Assembly: GCA_024400125.1 (NCBI GenBank)
Contig: JAKSNG010000002.1
Coordinates: forward strand, 46,024 to 110,023
From: Paludibacteraceae bacterium
GTDB taxonomy: Bacteria > Bacteroidota > Bacteroidia > Bacteroidales > Paludibacteraceae
Length of the DNA: 64,000 nt
Direction: 5' to 3'
Position numbers and translations under genes: made by a program. Below are positions 45,465 through 55,188 of the stretch, one piece after another (position 1 is the first letter of the stretch; every line of letters begins with the position of its first letter). The notes below the pieces were generated by a model that worked only from the letters and a program-made list of their open reading frames with translations, did not search any database and was not told the origin of the DNA.

Positions 45465-46018
45465 ATATAATCGCATTAGATCAAGCATTAGAAGTAGCTA
45501 TCAACGGCTGCCGTGCCCAATGGGCAGACACTTTCTTTTGGTATGTAAGTCAGTCTTATGTTTGGATACCATTGTATGCGCTTATTATCGCGCTACTGTG
45601 TATGCGATTTGGATGGAGAAAAGCGGCTATATTAACCCTTGCTTTGATTGCTGCTGCAGGGCTTAGCGACTGGGTCTCATCTGGCTTAATTAAGCCCGCC
45701 GTTTGCCGTTGGCGTCCTACTCATGAACCACTTCTATCGGGGCTGATTCAGGTCGTTAATCACTATGCAGGAGGACGATTCGGCTTCGTCAGTAGCCATG
45801 CCGCTAATACCATGTCCCTCGCGTTGCTGTTCTCTCTTATTTGGCGAAAACAATGGGTAACGTCTCTTATGATGATTTGGGTGACATTAAACTGCTATAG
45901 TCGAATGTATTTAGGAGTTCATTATCCTGGTGACATATTGGGCGGATTACTCTTAGGCACGTTGATTGCATTAAGTATATATTGTCTGATTAGCAAATGC
46001 GTTTTGAAACATTCATAG
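45461..46018 (+). CDS. PAP2-family membrane phosphatase
   Basis: 185 residues, about five membrane segments. KPAVCRWRP (K-x6-RP), SSHA (variant PSGH) and SRMYLGVHYPGD (SR-x5-H-x3-D) form the active site. Candidate substrates are undecaprenyl pyrophosphate or lipid A phosphates. The frame is open from 45347, but ATG 45461 gives a normal start. It overlaps the next gene by 22 bp. Confidence 0.9.
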   Translation: MDIIALDQALEVAINGCRAQWADTFFWYVSQSYVWIPLYALIIALLCMRFGWRKAAILTLALIAAAGLSDWVSSGLIKPAVCRWRPTHEPLLSGLIQVVNHYAGGRFGFVSSHAANTMSLALLFSLIWRKQWVTSLMMIWVTLNCYSRMYLGVHYPGDILGGLLLGTLIALSIYCLISKCVLKHS

Positions 46019-47217
46019 CGAAGCGTCTCTACTATGCGCAGCAGGGTGAACAACGAACATCTCGTCCAGCTGTCAGAGTGGCATTAGCGGGTATCATTAT
46101 CGGCGTCATGGTCATGCTGGTGACGGTTTGCGTCGTGGTCGGTTTTAAGCAAACGGTTACCGACAAAGTAGTCGGCTTTGAAGCGCATGTGAGAGTGGTG
46201 AATTTTGATAACAACAACACCTACGAACTGCAACCTATTTTAGCGCCGGACTCGTTACTCACAGAGTTGCGCGCTATGCCGTATATTAAAAACGTCAGTA
46301 CGTTTATTACGAAACCCTGTATTATCAAGACCAACGATGCTTTTCAAGGCGTCGTGCTCAAAGGTACCGATTATTGGGACTATTTTGCGGATAATTTATT
46401 GGCAGGGACATTGCCTTCTACAGACAAAGATGTCATCATTTCCCAACGCCTCACACAATTGCTCCATCTGCAAGTCGGAGACCCATTGATGTGTTATTTT
46501 GTGGGAGAAAATGTCCAAGTACGTAAACTGACAATAGTTGGTATCTATGAAACAGGATTCGTCGATTTTGATGAGCGCTTTGTGTTGTGCAACCAACCCG
46601 TTTTACGGCAACTCAATCGCTGGTCTGAACAACAAGTCTCTGGTATCGCTGTGCAAGCAGATGCCGTCAAACACTTATACGAAGTTTCTGACGAAGTGTT
46701 CTATGCCACAGCAAATCGTTTTGATGCGGATGGAAATGCTTATTATACGGAAACCGTGGATCAACTCAACCCGCAGATCTTCTCGTGGTTGGATTTGTTG
46801 GACACAAACGTCATTGTCATCATCTTGCTCATGCTCTGTGTGTCTGGATTTAGTATGGTCTCAGGGTTGATTATTCTAATCTTAGATTCAATACAACTCA
46901 TTGGAATCCTAAAATCTTTAGGTTCATCTAATCGTCAAGTCCGTCGCATCTTCGTCACCCAAGCCGCGATGCTGGTCGGAAAAGGTGTAATTTGGGGTAA
47001 CATACTTGGATTTGCATTATGTCTTGTGCAGCACGTAACTCATCTAATCCCTTTAGATGCTGCTACGTATTACGTCAGTTATGTACCGATGGCTTTCCCT
47101 ATCGGATGGTTACTTTTGCTGAATGTCGGTATTGTGCTCACCTCGTTGTTAATCTTATTAGCCCCATCCGTTATTATCACTAAAATTTCACCAGCTAAAG
47201 TGATGCATTTTGAATAA
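45997..47217 (+). CDS. LolC/LolE-type ABC transporter permease
   Basis: 406 residues. N-terminal membrane segment (VRVALAGIIIGVMVMLVTV), a large periplasmic domain (~45-270), then three membrane segments with FtsX-like motifs (GLIILILDSIQLIGILKSLG, RQVRRIFVTQAA). Extracts lipoproteins from the inner membrane with LolD, which is not in the window. Confidence 0.88.
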   Translation: MRFETFIAKRLYYAQQGEQRTSRPAVRVALAGIIIGVMVMLVTVCVVVGFKQTVTDKVVGFEAHVRVVNFDNNNTYELQPILAPDSLLTELRAMPYIKNVSTFITKPCIIKTNDAFQGVVLKGTDYWDYFADNLLAGTLPSTDKDVIISQRLTQLLHLQVGDPLMCYFVGENVQVRKLTIVGIYETGFVDFDERFVLCNQPVLRQLNRWSEQQVSGIAVQADAVKHLYEVSDEVFYATANRFDADGNAYYTETVDQLNPQIFSWLDLLDTNVIVIILLMLCVSGFSMVSGLIILILDSIQLIGILKSLGSSNRQVRRIFVTQAAMLVGKGVIWGNILGFALCLVQHVTHLIPLDAATYYVSYVPMAFPIGWLLLLNVGIVLTSLLILLAPSVIITKISPAKVMHFE

Positions 47218-47231
47218 ATATTTCTTGAGAT

Positions 47232-48014
47232 ATGATTTTTTCTACATCAGTTGATATTTTGCCTTCCAGTTGGAAAATTACGTACAACGACCAAATTTGT
47301 TTGTTAGGTTCGTGCTTCTCAGACAATATGGCTCGGCGTTTTCAGGCGCACTATTTCCGCCATACTTGCAATCCGTCAGGTACACTCTATAATCCAATCT
47401 CTATCGCACATCACATGCAGGATGATTGTGTGAAAAAAGCCGACGTGATTTGTATTACTTTTGGTACTGCATGGGTGTATGAAGAGAATGGCGTCGTAGT
47501 CGATAATTGCCAAAAAAGACCTGCTTCGTGCTTCAAACGTCGTCGCTTAACGGTTGACGAAATTGTTGAAACGTGGCGTCCTATCTTGGCAAGGTACTCA
47601 ACGAAACGTTTTATTTTTACGGTTTCGCCTATTCGGCACGTGAAAGACGGACTGCACGAAAATCAACTCAGTAAAGCCATTCTGCTAATGGCAGTTGAAC
47701 GCCTCACCGCTGGACAACGTAATATCAATTATTTTCCAGCCTACGAAATACTCTTAGATGAATTGCGCGATTATCGTTTCTATGCGGACGATTTGAAACA
47801 TCCATCTTCTATGGCGGTCACATATATTTGGGAACGATTAGTTGCCGCTTATATGGAAGAGTCAACACTTAGCGCTATGAATGATTTGCACCAACTTTGG
47901 TTGGACAAGCAACATCGCCCTCTTAACCCTGGCTCACCAGAAGACATTGCTTTTCAGCAACATATAGAGCAAGAAATGCGCGCATTACGTGTGCGTTTTC
48001 CATGGGTACAATAG
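47232..48014 (+). CDS. GSCFA domain protein
   Basis: 260 residues. The defining GSCFSDNMARRF motif near residue 24, NPSGTLYNPISIAHHM and FTVSPIRHVKDGLHENQLSK are family marks. The fold is related to SGNH hydrolases; the function in Bacteroidota is not known. Confidence 0.88.
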   Translation: MIFSTSVDILPSSWKITYNDQICLLGSCFSDNMARRFQAHYFRHTCNPSGTLYNPISIAHHMQDDCVKKADVICITFGTAWVYEENGVVVDNCQKRPASCFKRRRLTVDEIVETWRPILARYSTKRFIFTVSPIRHVKDGLHENQLSKAILLMAVERLTAGQRNINYFPAYEILLDELRDYRFYADDLKHPSSMAVTYIWERLVAAYMEESTLSAMNDLHQLWLDKQHRPLNPGSPEDIAFQQHIEQEMRALRVRFPWVQ

Positions 48015-48064
48015 CACGTATGCGTGACAAAAAAGAAAAAAAACGCATATTTTGGTAAAAAAAT

Positions 48065-48095
48065 TTGCGTATGTCGAAAAAATGTAGTACTTTTG
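48065..48095 (+). promoter_or_regulatory. Promoter of DUF177-rpmF
   Basis: -33 TTG at 48065-48067 and -7 TACTTTTG at 48088-48095, gap 20 nt, 16 bp before the DUF177 ATG. Confidence 0.87.
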
Positions 48096-48111
48096 CAGCC
48101 GTTTTTGCGCA

Positions 48112-48531
48112 ATGGATACATTAATTAATCTTGAGAAATTAGAACTTGGCTTGCATCAGTTTGATTTTCAGCTGAATAGCAGCTATTTTCAGTCAATTGA
48201 GAAAACCGAGCTACTCGGCGGTGAAGTGAGTGCAAAAGCAACCTTGATACTGCGTCCACACGATTTGGAGTTGACGATGGCGGTGAGTGGAGTGGTGCAA
48301 GTGACCTGTGACAGATGCTTAGACCCAATGGACATTGAAGTGGATAACGAGGACATGATGGAGGTCGAAGATGGCGCGAAAAGCCTGGATCTGAGTTGGT
48401 TAGCGTACGAATTGATTATTGTTAATCTTCCTCTGGTGCATAGTCACCAACACGGTGGTTGCAATCCCGAAATGGATGCACTTCTCCAAAACCACCTTTG
48501 CAGCACAGACGAAGAGCCCGAAACAATATAA
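48112..48531 (+). CDS. DUF177 (YceD) protein
   Basis: 139 residues. The core VTCDRCLDP motif and the acidic stretch EDMMEVEDGA precede LVHSHQHGGCNPEMD. DUF177 genes are nearly always next to rpmF, as here, and the protein has been tied to 23S rRNA processing in other bacteria. Confidence 0.9.
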   Translation: MDTLINLEKLELGLHQFDFQLNSSYFQSIEKTELLGGEVSAKATLILRPHDLELTMAVSGVVQVTCDRCLDPMDIEVDNEDMMEVEDGAKSLDLSWLAYELIIVNLPLVHSHQHGGCNPEMDALLQNHLCSTDEEPETI

Positions 48532-48570
48532 TTGAACAACATTAGTAATTTGTAAAAAAAGTAAATAATT

Positions 48571-48756
48571 ATGGCACATCCTAAGAGAAGACAATCGCAC
48601 ACCAGACAAGCGAAACGTCGTACACATGACGTGGCAAAAATGCCCGCATTGGCAATCTGCCCTAACTGTGGCGCACACTACATTTATCACACTGTATGCC
48701 CAAGCTGCGGTTACTATCGTGGTAAATTAGCTATCGAGCAAGCTGCTGAAGCTTAA
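48571..48756 (+). CDS. rpmF: 50S ribosomal protein L32
   Basis: 61 residues. MAHPKRRQSHTRQAKRR and a four-Cys zinc site (CPNCGAHY, CPSCGYY). The plsX/fabH genes that often follow rpmF in this phylum are absent. Confidence 0.97.
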   Translation: MAHPKRRQSHTRQAKRRTHDVAKMPALAICPNCGAHYIYHTVCPSCGYYRGKLAIEQAAEA

Positions 48757-48778
48757 TCGATACTATGAACTAAAACGA

Positions 48779-48815
48779 ACAACGTTGGCTCTGGGTCTCT
48801 CAGGGCTATCGTTGT
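48779..48815 (+). other. Hairpin in the rpmF-rluB gap
   Basis: Outer stem ACAACG (48779-48784) / CGTTGT (48810-48815) and inner stem GCTCTG (48788-48793) / CAGGGC (48801-48806). No T tract follows. It may be an mRNA-stability or translation-control element. Confidence 0.4.
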
Positions 48816-48867
48816 ATTTAAAGCTCCTATAGCGATTATAGTGGCAACATAAAATAAACCTACCAAT

Positions 48868-49791
48868 ATGTTAAGAATTCCTTTTCAACCATCTAATCAT
48901 GATGGTCATGCGCCTCAGCGCAAACGTCAGCGTATCGCACGCCCCAGTGATGGGTCCGTACGCGCAGAAAAAGTAGAACGTACATCGAATTTTCGCCCAC
49001 GCCCTTCTCATAACATGGGCAACTATTCCAAAAAGAAACAGTTTGAGTACAGAGAAAAGTACGAAGACCCAACAAAACCAATTCGTCTAAATAAGTACTT
49101 GGCAAACGCTGGTATATGTAGCCGTCGCGAAGCCGATGACTTCATTCAAGCGGGTGTCATTACCGTCAATGGCGAAGTAGTTGATTCGTTAGGAGCAAAA
49201 GTTCTGCCTACAGATAAAATCATGTTCCACGACCAACCAATTCGTCGTGAACGCAAGGTATATCTCTTGCTCAATAAACCTAAGAACACCGTTACCACAA
49301 CCGACGACCCAGAAGAGCGTCACACAGTTATGGACATTGTCAAAGGAGCTTGTGCTGAACGAATCTACCCCGTTGGTCGTCTTGACCGTAATACTACAGG
49401 TGTTCTCTTATTGACAAATGATGGGGACTTAGCGGCTAAATTGACGCATCCTAAATTTGGAAAAAAGAAAATCTATGCAGTGACATTGGATCACGAGTTA
49501 GACCCAGCTGACGAACAATCCTTGCGCGATGGTGTTCGTTTAGATGATGAGATAATTGTCCCCGATGCCTTAGAGTTCCCTAAAGAAGGAGACCGCTGCC
49601 ACATCGGCTTGGAAATACACTCAGGACAAAACCGCGTAGTTCGTCGTATCTTTGATAAGATTGGTTACAAAGTGGTTAAGTTGGACCGCGTTAGCTTTGC
49701 TGGCTTGACCAAGAAAAATGTACCTCGCGGAAAATACCGCTTCCTCACGCCTAAAGAGGTATCGATGCTTAAAATGGGCGCATTTGAATAA
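48868..49791 (+). CDS. RsuA/RluB-family pseudouridine synthase
   Basis: 307 residues. A ~70-residue basic N-terminal extension (HAPQRKRQRIARPS) precedes an S4 domain (RLNKYLANAGICSRREADDF), then the catalytic YPVGRLDRNTTGVLLLTNDGD and GQNRVVRRIFDKIGY. Most like RluB, which modifies U2605 of 23S rRNA. Confidence 0.93.
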   Translation: MLRIPFQPSNHDGHAPQRKRQRIARPSDGSVRAEKVERTSNFRPRPSHNMGNYSKKKQFEYREKYEDPTKPIRLNKYLANAGICSRREADDFIQAGVITVNGEVVDSLGAKVLPTDKIMFHDQPIRRERKVYLLLNKPKNTVTTTDDPEERHTVMDIVKGACAERIYPVGRLDRNTTGVLLLTNDGDLAAKLTHPKFGKKKIYAVTLDHELDPADEQSLRDGVRLDDEIIVPDALEFPKEGDRCHIGLEIHSGQNRVVRRIFDKIGYKVVKLDRVSFAGLTKKNVPRGKYRFLTPKEVSMLKMGAFE

Positions 49792-49794
49792 AAC

Positions 49795-50871
49795 ATGTGG
49801 TTATTGCTCTTGATATTATGTATCACTTCACATCAGTCGCTTGCAGAGACTATCTCTGCAAGCGACTCTCGTATAACGTACGTGGGGCGAACACAAGTGC
49901 AGGATAGTTTGGTCTCTTTTGACTGGACTGCAACAACCATTCGTGTACGATTTGTCGGAAAACGCTTGACCGCTCACATCTCTGATACAGGACGTAACCG
50001 CTACAATGTGTATATCGACCGCTCGCAGTCTGCACATCCAGATGCCATCGTCGAGACGCAAGGTGATACAACTTTGGTTTTGTACAAAGGGAAACGCGGT
50101 GAACACGAGATTACGTTGATCAAACGTACCGAAGGCGAACAGGGACGTACTACTGTTCATTCCTTCACAGCATCATCTTTTTTGCCGGCTACGCCACATC
50201 GACCATGGATAGAGTACATCGGTGATAGCTACTCTTGTGGCTACGGCTCCGACGGAGCAGACTCAACGGCACGCTTCTCTATGGAGACTGAATCTGTCTG
50301 CAAGGCTTTTCCGATGATGGTTGCAGATAGTCTTCAAATGGATGCAATTGTCATTGCCCATTCCGGCATGGGCGTTATTCGCAACTACAACTCGAAGTTC
50401 ACGGGCTGGACTATGCCTCTTCGCTATCTGCACACGTTCGACATGGATTCGACAGATGCTTCGCTTTGGTATCCGCAATCCTATGTCTCTAATCCGCAAA
50501 TGACCATCGTCTGTTTAGGTGGCAATGATTTCTCGGTGGGTGTTGTCCCTGACCGCTCCGCTTTTGTGCAAGGCTATATCGCTTTGCTTCAGCAAATAAA
50601 AGCCAATTATGGCACCAACCATCCCATTCTGTGCTGCGTCAAAGTGCATGACCAACTCCTCACGCAGTATGTGGCGCAAGTCGTTGACCAATCTGGTATG
50701 ACCAATGTGGAATTTCTTCCGTTTAATCAGCAGGATTATCTACCCAATGGACACTTCCGAGGCGCAGACTCACATCCCAATGAGTATGCACATCAACGTT
50801 TGGCACGGCATGTAATTGCCAAACTCAATAGTATAGGGTGGTTAGACAAGGGTAGTGGTCAGAGTAATTGA
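49795..50871 (+). CDS. Secreted CE2-type SGNH esterase
   Basis: 358 residues. Signal peptide, an N-terminal beta-sandwich (~20-130), then an SGNH domain: GDSYSCGYGSDG with the Ser, VCLGGNDFS, and SHPNEYAHQRLA with the catalytic His. The layout matches carbohydrate esterase family 2 acetyl-xylan esterases. It probably deacetylates plant polysaccharides. It overlaps the convergent gene by 47 bp. Confidence 0.87.
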   Translation: MWLLLLILCITSHQSLAETISASDSRITYVGRTQVQDSLVSFDWTATTIRVRFVGKRLTAHISDTGRNRYNVYIDRSQSAHPDAIVETQGDTTLVLYKGKRGEHEITLIKRTEGEQGRTTVHSFTASSFLPATPHRPWIEYIGDSYSCGYGSDGADSTARFSMETESVCKAFPMMVADSLQMDAIVIAHSGMGVIRNYNSKFTGWTMPLRYLHTFDMDSTDASLWYPQSYVSNPQMTIVCLGGNDFSVGVVPDRSAFVQGYIALLQQIKANYGTNHPILCCVKVHDQLLTQYVAQVVDQSGMTNVEFLPFNQQDYLPNGHFRGADSHPNEYAHQRLARHVIAKLNSIGWLDKGSGQSN

Positions 50872-51736
50872 CTTTCTCTACCCTAAATTCAGCAGGACGA
50901 AAAATCCGTGAACAGAGAATATAATCAATGCGAGCACCCAATCCGTGTTTGCTCAATGTCCAGCCTAATCGTCCTTTGCTTCCACTCAAAAAGCAATCCC
51001 TTAATTGCCAATTTCGTATAGTCAAGTAAGCGCGCGAAAGAGGTATAGCATTGAAGTCACCCGCCACAATCACAGGATATGGCGATTGCTGAATGGTTTG
51101 TCGTACAATACGCGTTTGTTCTTTGCGTATGGCGCGTGCAGACTGTAGTTTCTCGGCTACGTGTTGAGCCGATGACTTGACCGATTCGGTCTCTATCTCA
51201 TCTGGCAAGTCTTGAACAACTAAACGATTCGATTCCAAGTGATTATTGAATAGCCGAATAGTGTCTTCCCCTACGATAGCATCGCAGAAATTAGAGATAT
51301 TCCCGCGTGACGTATAGCGAATAGTCTGTTTATGAATAAGTGGGTATTTGCTATATACTACAATCCCGTATTGGCGACGTTTATTGTAAATCTTGAAGTC
51401 GTAATACGAGTACGGGTATTGACGCATCGCTTGTCGCAGTTCAGGCAAGGTAAGGTAATGATCATCTTTGTACACTTCCACCTCTTGTAGAAAGACAATA
51501 TCTGCATCTTGTCGTTGCAAATATCGAATCACACGATTCTTATCGGCTTTCGCATACATACCCATTCGATGGGTGTTGTAGGTCAGTATAGTCAGGCGCT
51601 TATTGAGCCCCTCCGTTTGTGGGGTGCCGTGCGACACAGTTAATAGTGTGGCAGCAACCAATAGCAACACCACTACTATAGACACGCATAACCCTAAACA
51701 GCCGCGACGTTTTTTCTTAGGGGAATCCTTTTTCAT
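50825..51736 (-). CDS. Endonuclease/exonuclease/phosphatase family protein, membrane-anchored
   Basis: 303 residues. A basic N-terminus and one membrane segment (LCVSIVVVLLLVAATLL), then the EEP fold: LTYNTHRMG, IVFLQEVEVY, VIVAGDFNAIP, RIDYILCS, SDHYPCLT. All catalytic positions are present. The substrate may be a phosphoester or lipid. Confidence 0.9.
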   Translation of the reverse strand: MKKDSPKKKRRGCLGLCVSIVVVLLLVAATLLTVSHGTPQTEGLNKRLTILTYNTHRMGMYAKADKNRVIRYLQRQDADIVFLQEVEVYKDDHYLTLPELRQAMRQYPYSYYDFKIYNKRRQYGIVVYSKYPLIHKQTIRYTSRGNISNFCDAIVGEDTIRLFNNHLESNRLVVQDLPDEIETESVKSSAQHVAEKLQSARAIRKEQTRIVRQTIQQSPYPVIVAGDFNAIPLSRAYLTIRNWQLRDCFLSGSKGRLGWTLSKHGLGARIDYILCSRIFRPAEFRVEKVNYSDHYPCLTTLYY

Positions 51737-51737
51737 C

Positions 51738-53273
51738 TTATTTAGGCTCTAACGTGATGAGTGGAATAAGCATTTCTTCCATAGATATACCTCCGTGTTG
51801 GAAGGTGTTTCTATACACTTGTGCATAGAAATTGAAGTTATTGGGATAACCAAAGAAATCCTCTCCCGTACAGAACATATAACTGCTGCTAATGTTTGGG
51901 CAGGGCAATCCCACTGCCTTCGGTTGCGTAATCTCAAATACGTTTTTGCTTTGACAATTGAGTGCTTTGCCCACTTTATAGCGCAAGTTCGTATTGGTGT
52001 TTTTGTCGCCAATAACGAGTATCGGATTTTGTACGCGAATCGTGCCGTGGTCTGTCGTCAGTACCACTTTGTAGCCTAATCGCGCAATGCGGTGGAAGAA
52101 CTCGTACGTGGGTGAGTGCTTAAACCAACTCAATGTCAGACTGCGATATGCTGCTTCGTCATTGCATAACTCACGCATCATCTTGCTATCTGTGCGCGAG
52201 TGTGACAGCATGTCTATAAAGTTCAGCACAGCGACATTGAGCGGTGATTGCAACCCCTTTAACTGTTTAGTTATCTTCTCACAAAAATCACTCTCGTTAA
52301 TCTTGTAGTACGTAAATCCATAGCGCTTACGATAACGCTCTAATTGACTTTGAATCAAATCCTTCTCATTGAGATTCTTGCCCTCTTCTTCTATTTCTTC
52401 TACCCATAAATCAGGGAACATCTCTTGTATCTGCAACGGCATCAAGCCCGAGAAGATAGCGTTTCGTGCATATTGAGTCGCGGTCGGCAAAATAGACATG
52501 CACATGCGCTCGTCTGTTACATTGAAGAACTCAGATAGCAGCGGCTGAATAGTTTTCCATTGGTCATAGCGGAAGTTATCAATAACCACAAAGAATATTT
52601 TTTCTCCGTTATCAACCATCGGGAAGAGCACTTTCTTGAATATATCTGGGGAGAGTAGGGGTCTTTCGCTGCCGGTAAACCATGACTCATAGTTCTTCGC
52701 TATAAACTTAGCAAATGCTTTGTTGGCTTCCTGCCGTTGCATCTGCAGAACTTGTTTCATAGAAGACTCTACATCCTGCAACTCTAAATCCCACTTAGTC
52801 AACGTGCGCAACACCGCCATCCACTCCTCAACCGTTTGCGCCGTATTAATCATGTAACCAATGTCCGAAAAGTCTTCTTGATAACTGCGGTTGGTCTGTT
52901 CTTCTACAATCTGACGCTGATGTAGATGTTTCTTGAGGCATATCAGTATCTGACTCGGATTGACTGGTTTAATCAAGTAGTCGGCAATTTTTGCACCTAT
53001 CGCTTGCTCCATGATGTTCTCTTCCTCACTTTTCGTAATCATGACAACAGGCAATTCCGGACGCATTGCCTTAATCTCTTGCAGCGTCTCTAAACCACTC
53101 AAACCAGGCATCTGCTCGTCTAAAAACACAATATCAAACACTTCCGTACGGCAATAATCAATAGCATCTTGACCATTGTTAGCGCCTACTACGTGATAAC
53201 CTTTCTCTTGTAAAAAAATGATGTACGGCTTGAGTAAATCTATCTCATCATCAGCCCAAAGTATTTGGTACAT
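51738..53273 (-). CDS. porX: PorX: response regulator with PglZ phosphatase domain (T9SS control)
   Basis: 511 residues. REC domain 1-125 with DDE at 9-11, phospho-acceptor Asp in FLDEQMPG and ITKSEEEN. Linker helices, then a PglZ/alkaline-phosphatase-fold domain from ~205 (FFVVIDNFRYDQWK, STATQYARN-like region, NFIDMLSHSR, VVLTTDHGT). PorX controls type IX secretion genes in Porphyromonas and Flavobacterium together with PorY and SigP, supporting a T9SS in this organism. It overlaps rluD by 23 bp. Confidence 0.92.
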   Translation of the reverse strand: MYQILWADDEIDLLKPYIIFLQEKGYHVVGANNGQDAIDYCRTEVFDIVFLDEQMPGLSGLETLQEIKAMRPELPVVMITKSEEENIMEQAIGAKIADYLIKPVNPSQILICLKKHLHQRQIVEEQTNRSYQEDFSDIGYMINTAQTVEEWMAVLRTLTKWDLELQDVESSMKQVLQMQRQEANKAFAKFIAKNYESWFTGSERPLLSPDIFKKVLFPMVDNGEKIFFVVIDNFRYDQWKTIQPLLSEFFNVTDERMCMSILPTATQYARNAIFSGLMPLQIQEMFPDLWVEEIEEEGKNLNEKDLIQSQLERYRKRYGFTYYKINESDFCEKITKQLKGLQSPLNVAVLNFIDMLSHSRTDSKMMRELCNDEAAYRSLTLSWFKHSPTYEFFHRIARLGYKVVLTTDHGTIRVQNPILVIGDKNTNTNLRYKVGKALNCQSKNVFEITQPKAVGLPCPNISSSYMFCTGEDFFGYPNNFNFYAQVYRNTFQHGGISMEEMLIPLITLEPK

Positions 53274-54336
53274 AGTTTCTCCATTTCTCTAATAAGTTTG
53301 ACATATCTTCTGGCAGCGGACTATCGAAAAACATTCTCTTGCCAGTTCGTGGATGGGTGAAGCCCAATGTCTTCGCATGCAATACCTGACGAGGACATAG
53401 CGCAAAGCAGTTTTGAATATATTGCTTATACTTTTGCGTGGGTAACCCTTTCAGTATTTCTGTGCCGCCATATTTTTCGTCTGCGAATAGTGGATGCCCA
53501 ATGGACTTCATGTGGACGCGTATTTGATGAGTGCGCCCCGTCTCTAATCGACATTCCACTAAGGTCACATACTGAAATCGCTCTAACACGCGCCAATGAG
53601 TAACCGCTTCCTTAGCATTGGGGTTGTCTTCTAAATCCCATATCCTGTACATAGTCCTATCCCGCAAATCTCGTGCCAAAGCACCTTCCACAGTGCCGCT
53701 ATCTTCGGTAAACGTTCCCCATACCAATGCGTTATATGTGCGCTCAGTCGTGTGCTCAAAGAACTGCAACCCTAAACTTGTCTTCGCCTCTGGCGTTTTG
53801 GCTATCAGCAGCAGTCCACTCGTGTCTTTGTCTATGCGATGCACTAATCCGATATTCGGGTCATTGATATCGATACTTTTTCCTCCTTCAGCGAACGAAG
53901 TGAGCGGTCCATACTCCTTCAGCGAACGAGGTGAGCGGTCCATACTCCCAAAGTAGTACGCAAGCGCGTGAAGCAGCGTGTGCTCATAATTGCCGTGTCC
54001 GGGATGCACGACCAACCCCGCTGGCTTATTCACAACCAGCACATCCTCATCCTCATATACAACGTCAATAGGGATATTCTCTGGCGTAATCGTGAAGTCG
54101 TGTGGCTCATGATCCAATAGCACTTGAATCACATCCCCTGGCTTCACCTTGTAATTGCTGTTGACAGGCCGCTTGTTTACCCATACATTGCCCGCATCCG
54201 CTGCGTTCTGAATACGATTACGAGAAGTCCCTGCCATGTGCTCTGCCAGGTACTTGTCAATGCGTATGGGTGTTTGACCTTTGTCAACTTCACAACGCCA
54301 ACGCTCCCATAATTCTTCGCTCTCGTCTTCGCTCAT
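53251..54336 (-). CDS. rluD: RluD-family 23S rRNA pseudouridine synthase with an inserted repeat
   Basis: 361 residues. S4 domain, then VNKPAGLVVHPGHGNYEHT, catalytic VHRIDKDTSGLLLIAKT and GRTHQIRVHMKSIGHP. Just before the VHRID motif, ~22 residues (MDRSPRSLKEYGPLTSFAEG) are encoded by two 31-bp repeats at 53883-53948, lying in a surface loop. The insertion keeps the frame. Overlaps porX. Confidence 0.93.
   Translation of the reverse strand: MSEDESEELWERWRCEVDKGQTPIRIDKYLAEHMAGTSRNRIQNAADAGNVWVNKRPVNSNYKVKPGDVIQVLLDHEPHDFTITPENIPIDVVYEDEDVLVVNKPAGLVVHPGHGNYEHTLLHALAYYFGSMDRSPRSLKEYGPLTSFAEGGKSIDINDPNIGLVHRIDKDTSGLLLIAKTPEAKTSLGLQFFEHTTERTYNALVWGTFTEDSGTVEGALARDLRDRTMYRIWDLEDNPNAKEAVTHWRVLERFQYVTLVECRLETGRTHQIRVHMKSIGHPLFADEKYGGTEILKGLPTQKYKQYIQNCFALCPRQVLHAKTLGFTHPRTGKRMFFDSPLPEDMSNLLEKWRNYVPNTLG
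53883..53948. repeat. Two 31-bp repeat units inside rluD
   Basis: Units 53883-53913 and 53914-53944, differing by one base, contain CTTCAGCGAACGAAGTGAGC and end GGTCCATA. The same element in longer and shorter forms fills 63268-63377 in the tolC gene. Confidence 0.9.
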
Positions 54337-54345
54337 ATCGATGTC

Positions 54346-55167
54346 TTAAAAGAAGTCCTCGTTATCACTCTCGTCGCTTTGCACCACTGCTTTTTCGAGA
54401 TCTGTAGATAGTTGAATATCTACTATCGACCCCTCTAAAATATAACTACCTGCGGTCGGCTGCTGATTATAGACGAAATACAAACCCTCAGTCTCTTCGG
54501 TCGGTTCTTCATCGTAGTGAATACTACCCATCGTCAAGTAACTGCTCAGCAGCAATGACCTTGCCTCAAGCAAATCTTTCCCCACTAAATTCGGCACCAT
54601 CACGCGCGCAGTACCTTTCCCCTTACCAATGACCAACACCACTTCACTACCTTGACTGATACGCTCGCCTGGCTGAATACTTTGTCCTTCCATACGCACA
54701 TCCAGCACAATGTCTTTGAACTCCGACGGCTCATAAATATATTCTTTAATTTTGAGCCCAACGGAATGTAGCGTCGCTTCTGCTTGACGAAAACTGATGT
54801 CGCGCAGGTCTGGCATTGGCACTTGACGAACGCTGTTCGCGTTAATCACTACATAGATAGTGCGTCTATGCTTAGCATGACTGTTGGCTACGGGGTTCTG
54901 CTCTACAATCGCACCAAGCGGCACGAGTTGCGTGTACGTCGAGTCAATGACCTCTAAACGCAAGTCATTCTCTGCAATGAGCGCTGCGGCTTCATCTTGA
55001 CTCAGACCAATCACTTGCGGCACTAACACTTCTACGCCGTGCTCTGTGTAACTACGTAACCATAGGGTCACGGTAATAATACCAATCACTACTACCACAA
55101 GGGCGACAATGAGGTTTTTAACTATCCAACCTCCTGTTGTTTCGTTGAAAAAATGACGAATATCCAT
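54346..55167 (-). CDS. PASTA-domain membrane protein
   Basis: 273 residues. Short cytoplasmic part, a membrane segment (IVALVVVVIGIITVTLWL), then three PASTA domains (VLVPQVIGLSQDEAAALIAE, VPMPDLRDISFRQAEATL, VMVPNLVGKDLLEARSLLL). PASTA domains sense peptidoglycan; without a kinase domain its role is unclear. The start at 55167 follows a minus-strand promoter. Confidence 0.88.
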   Translation of the reverse strand: MDIRHFFNETTGGWIVKNLIVALVVVVIGIITVTLWLRSYTEHGVEVLVPQVIGLSQDEAAALIAENDLRLEVIDSTYTQLVPLGAIVEQNPVANSHAKHRRTIYVVINANSVRQVPMPDLRDISFRQAEATLHSVGLKIKEYIYEPSEFKDIVLDVRMEGQSIQPGERISQGSEVVLVIGKGKGTARVMVPNLVGKDLLEARSLLLSSYLTMGSIHYDEEPTEETEGLYFVYNQQPTAGSYILEGSIVDIQLSTDLEKAVVQSDESDNEDFF

Positions 55168-55188
55168 ACTTTTTAGTAAAAAATCGTG

